Both the position numbers and the translations under genes were made by a program. The notes beneath the pieces are model-generated. The model made no database searches. It saw only the letters and a list, made by a program, of their open reading frames with translations, and was not told where the DNA came from. From the NCBI GenBank assembly GCA_027946365.1, contig JAPEUQ010000025.1:62001-126000 (forward strand): a stretch of 64,000 bases of DNA, read 5' to 3'. Positions 51,095-60,475 of the stretch are shown one piece after another (the first letter of the stretch is position 1; every line of letters starts with the position of its first letter). Source of the DNA: Kalmusia sp. IMI 367209. Taxonomy: Eukaryota > Ascomycota > Dothideomycetes > Pleosporales > Didymosphaeriaceae.

Positions 51095-51297
51095 TGAGGA
51101 ATAAAGTGCGCGATCTCGTAATAACATAATCACGTGATAGTCCTCTGCCCCTGCCAAGGTCGCTGCGCAGGTGAGGCGCTAGGGGCACGCTAGCGCGACA
51201 CCCCTAAAACGCAAGGGAGGACATAGGATAGATGATAGATTTCAATCTCATTACTACGAGAGGATTGTTCGCTGCTATAACTAATCCTAACATTAGA
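51095..51297 (-). repeat. LTR-like element, copy 3
   Basis: The longest copy of the LTR-like family in minus orientation: GGAATAAAGTGCGCGATCTC, ATAATCACGTGATAGTCCTC, GGGGCACGCTAGCGCGACAC, ATAGATTTCAATCTCATTAC, and an end CTATAACTAATCCTAACA. The last is the complement of the TGTTAGGATTAG start. It separates the decayed gene at 50332 from a LINE relic. Confidence 0.65.
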
Positions 51298-51329
51298 CCA
51301 TCCGGAATGTGCATTCTGAAGACGGAAGC

Positions 51330-52080
51330 CAGGTCCGCTCAGGTGGACGCACATCTGACAGTGTTGCTAGCCATTAGTGAAGCAGTCAGCTAATCGGTGG
51401 GCACATCTTGCGAAGCACTCAACATTCCCGAAGCAAAAGTCGGCGCTGCTGCCTGTACGTCGCTTGAAAGCGAGTGCCTGTCAACAGGTGGTGACGAAAT
51501 CATTAAAAATCTTCGAATGGTCAATATTACGCTGCATTAGATCTCCGGACACGCGGGGGTTGAAGGGAACGAGATGGCAGACAAGCTAGCGAAAGCAGCG
51601 ATGAGAGAAGCGAGCGACGAGCCGCCGCAGCGCGATGGACGGCGTCCCGAGGTACTTAGTACGGCTAGCGCTGAAAAGATCTAAGGTGCCAACAGGACTT
51701 CTCCCGCCAAAACGGGCAGGGAAAGGCAAATTCACGCGCAAGATTGATGCCGCGATACACCTGGGCAAGTCGGCAGAGCTAAATCGGCAGCTTCACAGTA
51801 TCGGGGCGGCTATTCTCGCGCAATTACGAACGGGAAAGCTATCCCGACGAGAATCTGCATAGGATCAAGGTATCGTAAACAGCGTGCGTCGTGCGAGGGC
51901 GGGTGCGCAGAGTTGATGGCGGAATATCGCTTCTCGTGCAGGCGACGAAGGCAGCAGAGACTGAAGCTAATATGGCAATACAGGCAGCGATTTGGAGACC
52001 TATCGTACGAACTTGGAGAGCGCTCCAGCACACAAGCAAGTGGACGGAACATTAATGGGCGAATAAGACGTAACCATTGT
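51330..52080 (+). pseudogene. LINE (non-LTR) RNase H relic
   Basis: The + strand at 51540-51610 encodes ISGHAGVEGNEMADKLAKAA, the signature of the RNase H domain at the 3' end of fungal I/Tad-type LINEs (GHxGxxGNExAD). The following sequence is coding-like in broken phases (KGKFTRKIDAAIHLGKSAEL, LHSIGAAILAQLRTGKLS). The upstream 200 bp probably holds the rest of RNase H with stops. The reverse transcriptase and ORF1 are absent. It is a dead 3' fragment, as is usual for truncated LINE insertions. Confidence 0.65.
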
Positions 52081-53488
52081 ATGTAGCAGCGGAACAGGGA
52101 AACGATCAGGCAGCCGCCATGGCGCAGGATGTAACATGCTGCATTCACTCTAGGCAGTCAAACTTTGGGTGCCGAAATGCCTTAACGCTACCGAACAGCA
52201 TACCAGCTAAGCTCGGGACAACTAGCGGACTGCTTGAACATTACGTTCGACTAGGTAGCACGAACATGGGTCAGAGAATCGATTTTCACATAGCATTAGA
52301 TAACTCGGGATAAGACTGGAAAAGAGTAACAGACGGGTCAGCTGGAGGGTTCTGAGGGTTCTGAGGGCGCTGACCGAGCGCGGCCGTGGCGCGGCCGTGG
52401 CGCTGCCGGGGCCCGGACACACGACCACGGCCAATTAGTTTACACAGATCTCCTCAGCCTACGAACCCCAGCCCAACGAACTACTTTGTTCATTTCTACT
52501 TTCAAAGAGAGACCGCTCAAAGCGACAGTTCGAGTTTCTCGGTCGCGTATGCCACCTCGTCCGTTGGAGAACATACATGTACTATGACCCCGCAAGCACG
52601 CAGAAGTTGATTGCATGGGCAGCTGCAACACGCTAATTCAGAGAGGCTTTTCGGGCGCTGCGGCTTTGGCGCAGTGCGATTCAGGTCACGTGCGACTGTG
52701 AGACTGTTACAAAATGTCTTTACTCGCTTTCGATGGGGGTCTGCTGGCGAACCAAAATCTTGTCGACAAGTATGCGCCCCGTATGCGCCAGCCAGCTTTG
52801 CGCCCGTCTTTGTCTGCGACGACGCCACGTGCTCGCGAATCCTGTCAGGCATTTCATTCGTAAGTGGGTTCCAAGAGAAAAAAAATGTTCATTGGATTAG
52901 AACTCACGTGCTTCGCGCACGTGCCTTTCCAGTATGAGTGGGTTCTTGACAATACATGAAATTGGCTACGAAGACATAACCTCGTGAATTAGTACGTGGG
53001 GCTGTAATCCACCAATGGTATCCGATAACGAGATAGTATGGATATAAAACTGACAAAAATCGAGCAGGAGATTCCGAGTATAGTGCACGTTAGCCTACGC
53101 AGCCAGATAAAAGATAACGGACATGAACACCACCTCAGCCCTATCCAAATGGGCAGATAGAGTGTCTTACCTCTCCTGGAAGCTATGGGCACATTCCAGC
53201 TTGTTCTTCTCAAGTGAGGTCGGCTTTTCTCGCTTAGTTCGTCATGCGGCTGATACCTCTGTCTGTGCTTGTCGCAGAGTGCACTTTCAGTTTCCTCAAA
53301 GAACTGAATTCATTTCGCTCTTGTAACTCAAATCTACTCCTACCGGCAATCTTTCTCATCAAAAATACATCCCCATCAGCCTGTTTCCTTCTACCAGAGC
53401 AACGTTCAACTCATCTGTCTTAACAGAGCAATATCAAGCTCATATCCTCTTCTCTTGCGCCGTGACAGACACTGGTAACAGTGTCATC
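52081..53488. other. Intergenic, no gene seen
   Basis: Small local direct repeats occur (GGTTCTGAGGGTTCTGAGGG and GCGGCCGTGGCGCGGCCGTG near 52348-52400). Short frames conflict between strands. The leader and promoter of the next gene probably lie in 53100-53488. Confidence 0.3.
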
Positions 53489-54622
53489 ATGGCTTCCGAG
53501 AACCACCCCCCTGACCGCTCCCAATACAGCCATGCTATCGCTACAACCATTAACGCTGCTTGTCTGGTCATTGGCGTTATCTGTCTGAGCATTGGCGCTT
53601 CTTATCTGAGCACTGCCGCTATCTACCTCAGCATCAGCGCTATCTGCCTGAACATCAGCGATATCTGTCCGAGCATCAGCGCTATCTGCCCGAGCATTGG
53701 CGTTTTCTTCCTGAACGTCAGCGGACACGATTGGAGAGAATACACGAAGGAGGAGTCCTCTGGCGCTGCAACCTCCAGCAATTCCTGCTTCAGCTCAAGT
53801 AACGATTCTCACGGTTCCAGCAATACCGCCTGCATTTTCATCACCGCCCCCGGTCCTACCACTACCTCTGGTCCTTCAACTGCCTCTGGTCCTACCACTA
53901 CCTTTGGTCCCACCACTACCTCTGGTCCTATCACTATCTCTGGTCCTACTACTACCTCTGATCGTTCCACTGCCTCTCGTCCTTCCACTGCCTCTCGTCC
54001 TTCCACTGCCTCTCGTCCTTCCACTGCCTCTCGTCCTTCCACTGCCTCTGGTCCTACTACCGCCTCTGGTCCCAGCAACAATAGCCTCGTCAAAGACTCC
54101 TATGCCAAAGCCAGGGATCCCGTGGAAAGGGACCCGAGCTCACACAAGCGCGGCCACTTAATCTACACAGGTCTCATCAAACTCGCCGAGGAGCCGAAGG
54201 AGCAGCCGGATTATGAGGAGAAGGATTCAGAGCCTCAAAGGAAATACAGGCATTGCGAACTCTTCACTATTGTTCGTGATCCTGTCGTGGGTAAACGTCT
54301 CTACAATATCCACTCCCCAGAAGGCAGCGAAAGAATTAAGTTTAGTCAGCGGGACTACGAGCCACCCTTTCTCGCGGCGGAACTTGGGTGGTTCAAGGAT
54401 CTGGACCTCTTTAGAAAAATCTGCCAGGACGAGCCGGTTCCGATTGGTCCTTCGCAAGGAGAGGCATTTGAAAAATGGTTGACGCGCATCTTACTTACTA
54501 TTGAACAGGAACACTCAGCGCAGTGGACTCCCACCGGCTCGAAAGAGTTCACGAAGACATATACAGAGGGGAAGATGGCTGAGAGCGCAAACATGTTCAG
54601 AGCGGCTGACGAAACGGACTAG
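53489..54622 (+). CDS. Repeat-built protein of unknown function
   Basis: A 377-aa protein from ATG 53489 (ATCATGG context). Residues about 25-80 are eight heptapeptide repeats of the pattern L-S-I-x-A-I-C (21-bp DNA units). They are hydrophobic and could form a membrane or beta-rich segment. Residues about 122-199 are thirteen hexapeptide repeats, GPTTTS / RPSTAS (18-bp units), a Ser/Thr/Pro-rich linker likely to be disordered or O-glycosylated. The C-terminal half is non-repetitive and acidic (KEQPDYEEKDSEPQRKYRH, ELGWFKDLDLFRKICQDEPV, FEKWLTRILLTIEQEHSAQW) with no domain I recognise. The frame is open for the whole length, which supports coding. No clear signal peptide precedes the hydrophobic repeats. 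Confidence 0.55.
   Translation: MASENHPPDRSQYSHAIATTINAACLVIGVICLSIGASYLSTAAIYLSISAICLNISDICPSISAICPSIGVFFLNVSGHDWREYTKEESSGAATSSNSCFSSSNDSHGSSNTACIFITAPGPTTTSGPSTASGPTTTFGPTTTSGPITISGPTTTSDRSTASRPSTASRPSTASRPSTASRPSTASGPTTASGPSNNSLVKDSYAKARDPVERDPSSHKRGHLIYTGLIKLAEEPKEQPDYEEKDSEPQRKYRHCELFTIVRDPVVGKRLYNIHSPEGSERIKFSQRDYEPPFLAAELGWFKDLDLFRKICQDEPVPIGPSQGEAFEKWLTRILLTIEQEHSAQWTPTGSKEFTKTYTEGKMAESANMFRAADETD
53561..53728. repeat. 21-bp in-frame minisatellite, eight units
   Basis: Units such as TATCTGAGCACTGCCGCTATC and TGCCTGAACATCAGCGATATC, tandem and in frame in the gene at 53489. Because 21 is a multiple of three, other frames are open too. Confidence 0.9.
53852..54085. repeat. 18-bp in-frame minisatellite, thirteen units
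   Basis: Units GGTCCTACCACTACCTCT and CGTCCTTCCACTGCCTCT, with four identical copies of the second type in a row, in frame in the gene at 53489. Confidence 0.95.
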
Positions 54623-55092
54623 TTCGTTCGAGGTAGACAAGAGAAGTACTACCTTTGTCAAGAATCATTGGTCTTTAGGATACTATTGTTGCTGTTGTTA
54701 TTGCTGTTTGGAGAGGGGGAACGATAGGAGCACCCTCTCACTTGATCTCGCTATGCCCCCGTTTAGTAGTCTACAGCCCAGCCTAGCGATATTGTTGCAT
54801 TAATGCAAACTCTATACTCAACCTGCATCCGCTTCAATACTCAACCACATAGCTAACCCACAGTCCTGTCTCACTTAATCAATGGTTCCATTTCCTAACC
54901 CCATTGATCCTGATAACACATGGTGCACGACCTGCAAAATACATTTGATTCTGGATAGTTTAACCTCAGCAGAAATACGCGAATAAATACGACAACTCGT
55001 AAAAAAAGATATGGTACACCCTGAATAGCTAACTAACGGTCTTGTACTGCAACTGGCGCACGGCACAACCCTGCATTAAAGAGTGTAGCTAT
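54623..55092. other. Convergent intergenic region
   Basis: Lies between the 3' ends of a + gene and a - gene. No gene or repeat is seen; terminators are expected but none is certain. Confidence 0.35.
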
Positions 55093-56221
55093 CTAGAAAA
55101 TGCTGCGAGAAATATTGTTCTTCTTGTTCTCGAAGCTGCAAAGTGTGATCAAGTCTTTATCCAAGTCTTCCCATAACTCTTCCCAAGACATAACTAACCA
55201 GTCTTTAAACAAAGCCTTCTGCCTAGATGGATTTCCAGCGAAATTGGAGCGGGTCATAGGAAGGAGTACCTTCGCCTGCAACCAAGCAGGGCACCATGCA
55301 AGCTTTTCCCAACCAACTAGATATACTTTCCAATCTTTGGTCCCATCAGTCCCTGTAACTGGTACCATTCTTACACATTTCGTGTAGGATACATCGAGCC
55401 AAGTAAGCTTAGGCTCTTTGGGCTTTAATCCTGCTAGAAGGGCCTTGTATCTTGGTAGCGCGAACTGTACAAAGAGGCTCCAGTTGGGATCCTCAGGCTG
55501 CTGATAGGCACAATATCTCTCGGCAGATTTGTACATGCCTGACACAAACTCCTCATACGTGTTGAAAAGGCCAGGCATGGATCCGAACGTCTGTCCAGAA
55601 GGAATCCATTCTTGTTTGTAGACACGTCCGTAGTATCCTTCCGACGGAACAGAACGAAGCTGTTGGATTTGCATTGATACCTTTGACAAAATCTCCTCCA
55701 CCGGGACATCGTCCCCTGTCGAGCTTCCCCCTTCCAATTTTAAACCTTCCCAATCATTTATGTATACCTTAGTGCCTCCGATATCCTCCACCATGCTGAA
55801 GTAGTATAAAACCGACTCGATCGAGTGGGACCAAACTGCGAAAAGCTTAGGTATGTTCAAAGTTGGACAGTTTTTCTCGAGGAAAAGTAAATTTTCGGCT
55901 TCCTGACCGGTGTTAGTTAATATTTCTTGGGGTGATGTAATGATTATATACCTGTACTACTTGTGGTCCTTTGCTACATTTGATAATGCGTGAATCTATC
56001 TTAAATGTATACGGTGTCGGCCCTCTGAAATCCTCCGATGACTGAGGAAATGATGGCTTGCCACTAGCGATTGCCTTTTGTTTTATATCTTCATATGAAG
56101 GTATGCGTGGACAAGATCGCGACCTGTAGGGAAGTTCCAGTGTGGAATATGGATTATTTTCTCTTTTTTTGATGTCCTCGACTGCCTCTTCGATGACGTC
56201 ATGTTTAGGCCGAAGATCCAT
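55093..56221 (-). CDS. APH-fold protein, likely pseudokinase
   Basis: A 359-aa member of the fungal aminoglycoside-phosphotransferase-like (APH, PF01636) group. Exons are 56221-55952 and 55902-55093; the 49-bp intron has a GTATAT donor, a CTAAC branch point and a GGTCAG acceptor. The N-lobe reads YTFKIDSRIIKCSKGPQVVQ, then EAENLLFLEKN and IPKLFAVWS, with Lys and Glu in place. The C-lobe has GYYGRVYKQEW, FNTYEEFVSGMY and PAWLQ, as in the family. But the catalytic loop, normally H-x-D-x4-N, reads TWLDVSYTKC (His to Trp, Asn to Lys, near residues 258-265), and the metal-binding Asp of IDWE is Gly (LVGWE, about 287). Loss of these residues predicts no phosphotransfer. Start ATG 56221 chosen; an upstream in-frame ATG at 56410 would add residues unlike the family. 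Confidence 0.75.
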
Positions 56222-57991
56222 GTTGAGCCAGCAATGAGAAAAGGTGTATGATGGAAAAACTAGAGGTACATGGGACGCCTTAGGATGTCTGGAATGTGAA
56301 CAAATATATATTCTTTCAGAAGTCAAAGGATAGTTCTTGGACTTATTGTTGTGACTAAATGCATTCAACTGGCTTTGTTCGTGGCCGGATGGCGCTTCCA
56401 CGGCCGACAAAGCTAGAATCTATCTTTGAGCAAGAATATAGAAAGGCGCACATACTAGAAGTGCAATACTAGACCATACAATGAAAATCGTCGCGAAATG
56501 ATCAAGCCATGAAGAATTTTAGCAGTATACATCAGGCTTCGGATGCGGGGCTCCATATGAAGTGTTTCTTTGTTAGAGTACCCTTATCGCGCCGTTCTTA
56601 GTCCCGATCAATGCTAACCGTCCGAGGCATCCCCAATGCCAGCGGGGCAAGCACGGCGCGCTAGACAGCGACGAACGCCGTCAGCGCTGCGCCTGGTGTA
56701 CGTGTCACGAGGAGGAAAGGCAGCTTATGCAGCGAGCGACCCTGTTTGTGTCCCTCCCTCTATCAACATCTTTATGATGCACCACCCATCTTTGAACACG
56801 ACTCAAAAAGCCTTCAAGTAACACCTACGGCACGAGTTAACGCTCGGAGGCTACGTCGCGCATCCGAAGCAAACACGACTCGCGTTGAAGTATACCGAAG
56901 ACTCGAGGAAGATGCATCTAGTCCTCTGCTTTAGGGCTACGATGGCCCTGTTCTGAAGAGCAAGATGCGTTGATGAAACGACAGGCATGGTTTTGTAATC
57001 GCAAACGTGCAAGTGACTACTGTGGGAGACCGACCTCTTTTCTTACTTGGGCGCATCTGCGATGAAGGATCGACCGACATCGTGCTTGCCGTGTTATTGT
57101 GTGCTCGATGATACGTAAGTAGCGATAATTTAGAAGAAGTGCTTTGCACGCTTGTGGCAATACTCAACAGGTTTAATTGAAACCATACGCTATGGAGACT
57201 CTCGCAGCTGCGGCGTAGCTGGGTTGCCCGATTACGACATGGAAAGGTTTTGGAACGTGGAAAGACACAGCTCGCGTGGTCGTGGTGCAAAATTCGGCAA
57301 GCATAGCTTAGTAAGAACTGCAAATATAAAAGTTTGCTTGCGGGAAGTTAGCTTGTGCGCGCGTTTTTAGAAAAACGAAGGGCGATGTATGGACCGGGGC
57401 TGTAGATTTGAGTGCAAGGGGGAGGACACTAGATGAACTCTACTGAAACGGGGCCGCGGGACCCAAAACGCCCCCGATAAGCTTTCGCGAACGCGGTGGC
57501 ATGTTTTAGGTTTGTTTATAGCCGACTATCCGACGAAAGCTGCAAATCCGAACCGCTCCGTATCGTATATACGGAGCATTGCTCACGTGATTATGCGCCA
57601 ATCGGCTAGTTAGTGCGGGGTTAGGCATCTACGCACGTCCAGACCCGAATGACAATGAAGCAACGCAGTTATCCTTCGACAGCTCAGCACAATCTTGTCA
57701 ACTCATGACTCGCATCGCTGCATGAAAGCTATCCCCCTCTTACTTCCTCTTACCCTCTCCCTGACGAATATTCCAGAGTGCGCTCAGCTCCCTTGAGAAG
57801 CGCGCGACATCCCTTCCCTACAACGTACCCGTCTCCCGGGCTCATCGCAGCCGAAGGCCGAAACGGCGCAGAACCGAATATGTCGATCATGTTCAGCTCG
57901 GGCCGAGCGCATCACAGCTAAGATGTAAAAGCCGTCCAGCCGGATCGAAAGGAACACATTCAGCCCACCTGGTAGTCGTGTTTCTTCGAGA
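56222..57991. other. Intergenic; weak ORFs
   Basis: Frames at 56636-56934 (+), 57323-56937 (-) and 58191-57784 (-) have no motif. A small hairpin CTCCGTAT / ATACGGAG lies at 57557-57577, next to CTCACGTGATTATG (57590), which resembles the CACGTG core of the LTR-like family. Confidence 0.3.
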
Positions 57992-58340
57992 GTGAAGCGA
58001 CCATCGAGCCCGACATGGGAGAGACCAATCATACTGCGGAGTGCGTGGCCACCGGTGTTGACAGAAGGTCTCAACGGTCTAAAGGAGGCCCTGCCGGAGC
58101 ACGTCCTGGACAATCGACTCATTGAGGGTGTTGATTTGGCCTTTATTCCCCAAGGCTCGCAGGTATGTCCATCTCGCTCAGTGTGCCTCATGTAACTTCT
58201 AACATTTTCAGATCTTGATTAAGAATCAACTCCGAGCTGGACTACCGAACCAACGAGCCCTGCCGTACTTCCCTTCCTGCCGTATCACATCTCGTATGGA
58301 CCCCACGACCGATCATACATGGCGAGGATCACCTCAATGA
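57992..58340 (+). pseudogene. Gene remnant with one intron
   Basis: Two open segments, 57992-58162 and 58212-58340, are separated by a textbook 49-bp intron (GTATGT donor, CTAAC branch point, TTTTCAG acceptor) in matching phase. Splicing yields EGLNGLKEALPEHVLDNRLI, EGVDLAFIPQGSQ joined to ILIKNQLRAGLPNQRALPYF. No ATG opens the frame and the 5' part is missing, so this is probably the end of a broken gene. The family is not recognised. An opposing minus-strand frame (58191-57784) is an alternative reading. Confidence 0.3.
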
Positions 58341-59380
58341 GCGGAACAAGCAGACAGCAAGGCTTTGAAGGTGGCATTCGCGAACACCTACGATACAAAG
58401 TGTCTTGAAGACAGCTCTGAAATAAGAGGTCTACACCAATGCAGAGCACGGCGCAAAGTTGAACGTCCCAGCGAAAGCAGAACGTCGTCTCATGCCACTT
58501 GTAGCGTGAGCCGCTGTGGCGGACGGTCTTGAATAGCAGGCGGAACGGCATATCTGGGATATGGGTCAGCAGCGCTTCAGTCGCGGAAATATGATAGCAT
58601 TTGAGGCTTGGCTAAAAGCGTACGTCTTTTCCCAGTAGGTTTTGGAAGCGAAGAACCTGGTTGATTGCCGACACCTGAACGAAGACACTGTGGTCCCTGG
58701 AAGTGCTGTAGCAACTTCGTGGCTAGCGTTTCATCTGCTGAGTAGACATGTTGGTGCATCAACCTGTGAGGCTATCAGAATTGTGTATTGACTCCATCGA
58801 GATGCAAATACAGGAACTACGATCTGGACTCATCTAGTTTCTATCGGAATGTTCAGCTATCAGACTGCAAAAACTAGAGAACTAGTGTGAACGAAGGCAT
58901 TGGTCGAGCTGTTCGGTACCTGACGCCCGAGCTTCAGAGGCTGTGCCGTATTCAGCTCAAGGTTTGTCGAGGTTTGCTAGAGTACAGACATAAGCGTAGA
59001 AAGGTGGCGCAATGCATCCGTGATTTAAGAAAAGGTTCACGCGTAGATTTGTGTTCATATACGGGAAGCTCGAAACGGATTTCCGGCCTGGAAGAATAAA
59101 GCGTCAAGCCCATCTAGCAATCTATGTGCGGCGATGTCCAATAGGCAAGCTCTGAAGAGCTAGCCAATGAAAGAACCGGCGCTACCCCGCTACCGCACGT
59201 GCCAGGCATCTCTGCCCGTTCACGATGCAGCAGCGCAGGCCGCAAGGCTGAGGCCAGGCGACAGTAATCGTCGACAGCGTCGCTGTTTCTGCCAGACCAT
59301 GACCACAGCGTCTTCTTTACAAGCATCGAATTTCATCAATCACTCATTGAGACCCTTGCCTCCCCGCGTAACGGATCCGA
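58341..59380. other. Intergenic; 5' flank of the NLR-type gene
   Basis: Minus-strand frames at 58551-58285 and 58762-58577 are coding-like but have no motif. The promoter of the PNP-NACHT-ankyrin locus should lie within 58,900-59,380. Confidence 0.3.
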
Positions 59381-60394
59381 ATGCCACGCCGGTTACCCCG
59401 CGAAGAGTACACGGTGGGATGGGTGTGCGCGCTAGCTGTCGAGCTAGCTGCGGCACAGGTTATGCTCGACGACGAACACGACACGCCCCCATGCGACGCC
59501 CACGACACCAATATCTATACTTGCGGACGAGTTGGCGAACATAACGTCGTAATCGCTTGCCTGCCACAAGGGCAACCAGGTACGACCTCAGCCGCAGCAG
59601 TCGCTATGCAGATGAAATCAGCCTTTCCGTCAACTCGATTTAGTCTGATGGTGGGTATCGGAGGAGGCGTCCCTAGCGAGGAAGCAGATATTCGGCTTGG
59701 GGACGTAGTAGTTAGCATACCACACGATGTTCACAGTGGGGTGGTGCAGTACGACTTGGGGAAGACAACACTAAGCGGGTTTGAGCGCACAGGATCCCTC
59801 AACGCGCCGCCGGCCATCTTGCTGAATGCAGTTACGAAACTGGACGCTAATCACATATTGGAGGAAAGCAAGCTGTTGGAGTATCACGCTAAGTTTGACA
59901 GTCTGCCGAATTTTAAGCGCGAAGCTGCCGGTTCGGACATTCTTTTTGAAGCGAAATACAACCATGCAGGAGGTACAACATGCGGGAAGTGCAACAAAGA
60001 GTCCGCAGTGGCTCGTGGAGCGCGCGGGCAGAAGGTGGTGGTGCACCACGGCACGATCGCCTCTGGCAATCAAGTGATGAAGGATGCTGCTGAGAGAGAC
60101 AGTGTCAGCGCAGAGCTCGGTGGAGTATTATGTTTTGAGATGGAGGCAGCAGGGCTGATGAACAGCTTCCCGTGTCTTGTCATCCGCGGGGTGTGCGACT
60201 ATGCGGACTCGCACAAGAACAAGCAGTGGCAGGCGTATGCGGCAGGAACAGCGGCGGCGTACGCAAAAGAGTTGCTGTCCGTGATTCCGGTTGCAGCAGT
60301 AATGAGAACATGCCGGGCGGAGGACGCCATGAATGGCGCGAGTCAGTCCAGAAGCCATATTACCATGGATGATACGTTCAGACTGATGCCATAA
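59381..60394 (+). CDS. Nucleoside phosphorylase-like (PNP_UDP) effector domain
   Basis: 337 codons from ATG 59381 to TAA 60392-60394, encoding the N-terminal effector domain of a fungal STAND/NLR-type protein. It opens with REEYTVGWVCALAVELAAAQ, the family's standard start. It contains LMVGIGGGVPSEEADIRLGD, HHGTIASGNQVMKDAAERDS, CFEMEAAGLMNSFPCLVIRG and CDYADSHKNKQWQAYAAGTA, the purine/uridine phosphorylase fold with its purine-binding EMEAAG block. In other ascomycetes this domain is fused to NACHT and repeats. Here the same frame continues after the TAA for 27 codons into the NACHT part without another stop. A 105-bp frame-preserving intron (60342-60446, GTCAGT...TTGCAG) could remove the stop; otherwise the stop splits the gene. 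Role inferred: non-self recognition and cell death. Confidence 0.85.
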   Translation: MPRRLPREEYTVGWVCALAVELAAAQVMLDDEHDTPPCDAHDTNIYTCGRVGEHNVVIACLPQGQPGTTSAAAVAMQMKSAFPSTRFSLMVGIGGGVPSEEADIRLGDVVVSIPHDVHSGVVQYDLGKTTLSGFERTGSLNAPPAILLNAVTKLDANHILEESKLLEYHAKFDSLPNFKREAAGSDILFEAKYNHAGGTTCGKCNKESAVARGARGQKVVVHHGTIASGNQVMKDAAERDSVSAELGGVLCFEMEAAGLMNSFPCLVIRGVCDYADSHKNKQWQAYAAGTAAAYAKELLSVIPVAAVMRTCRAEDAMNGASQSRSHITMDDTFRLMP

Positions 60395-60475
60395 CAGAAC
60401 GAGACCGTCAGTCACGATCTCCCGATCGCGATTCCCGCAATTGCAGTAAGATCGAAATTCTCAGTAGCACAGAAA

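Noticed and set aside
53420..53728. Antisense Ala/Asp-rich repeat peptide and a third open frame
   Set aside because: The 21-bp array leaves several frames open; only the + frame from 53489 continues through the unique C-terminal half.
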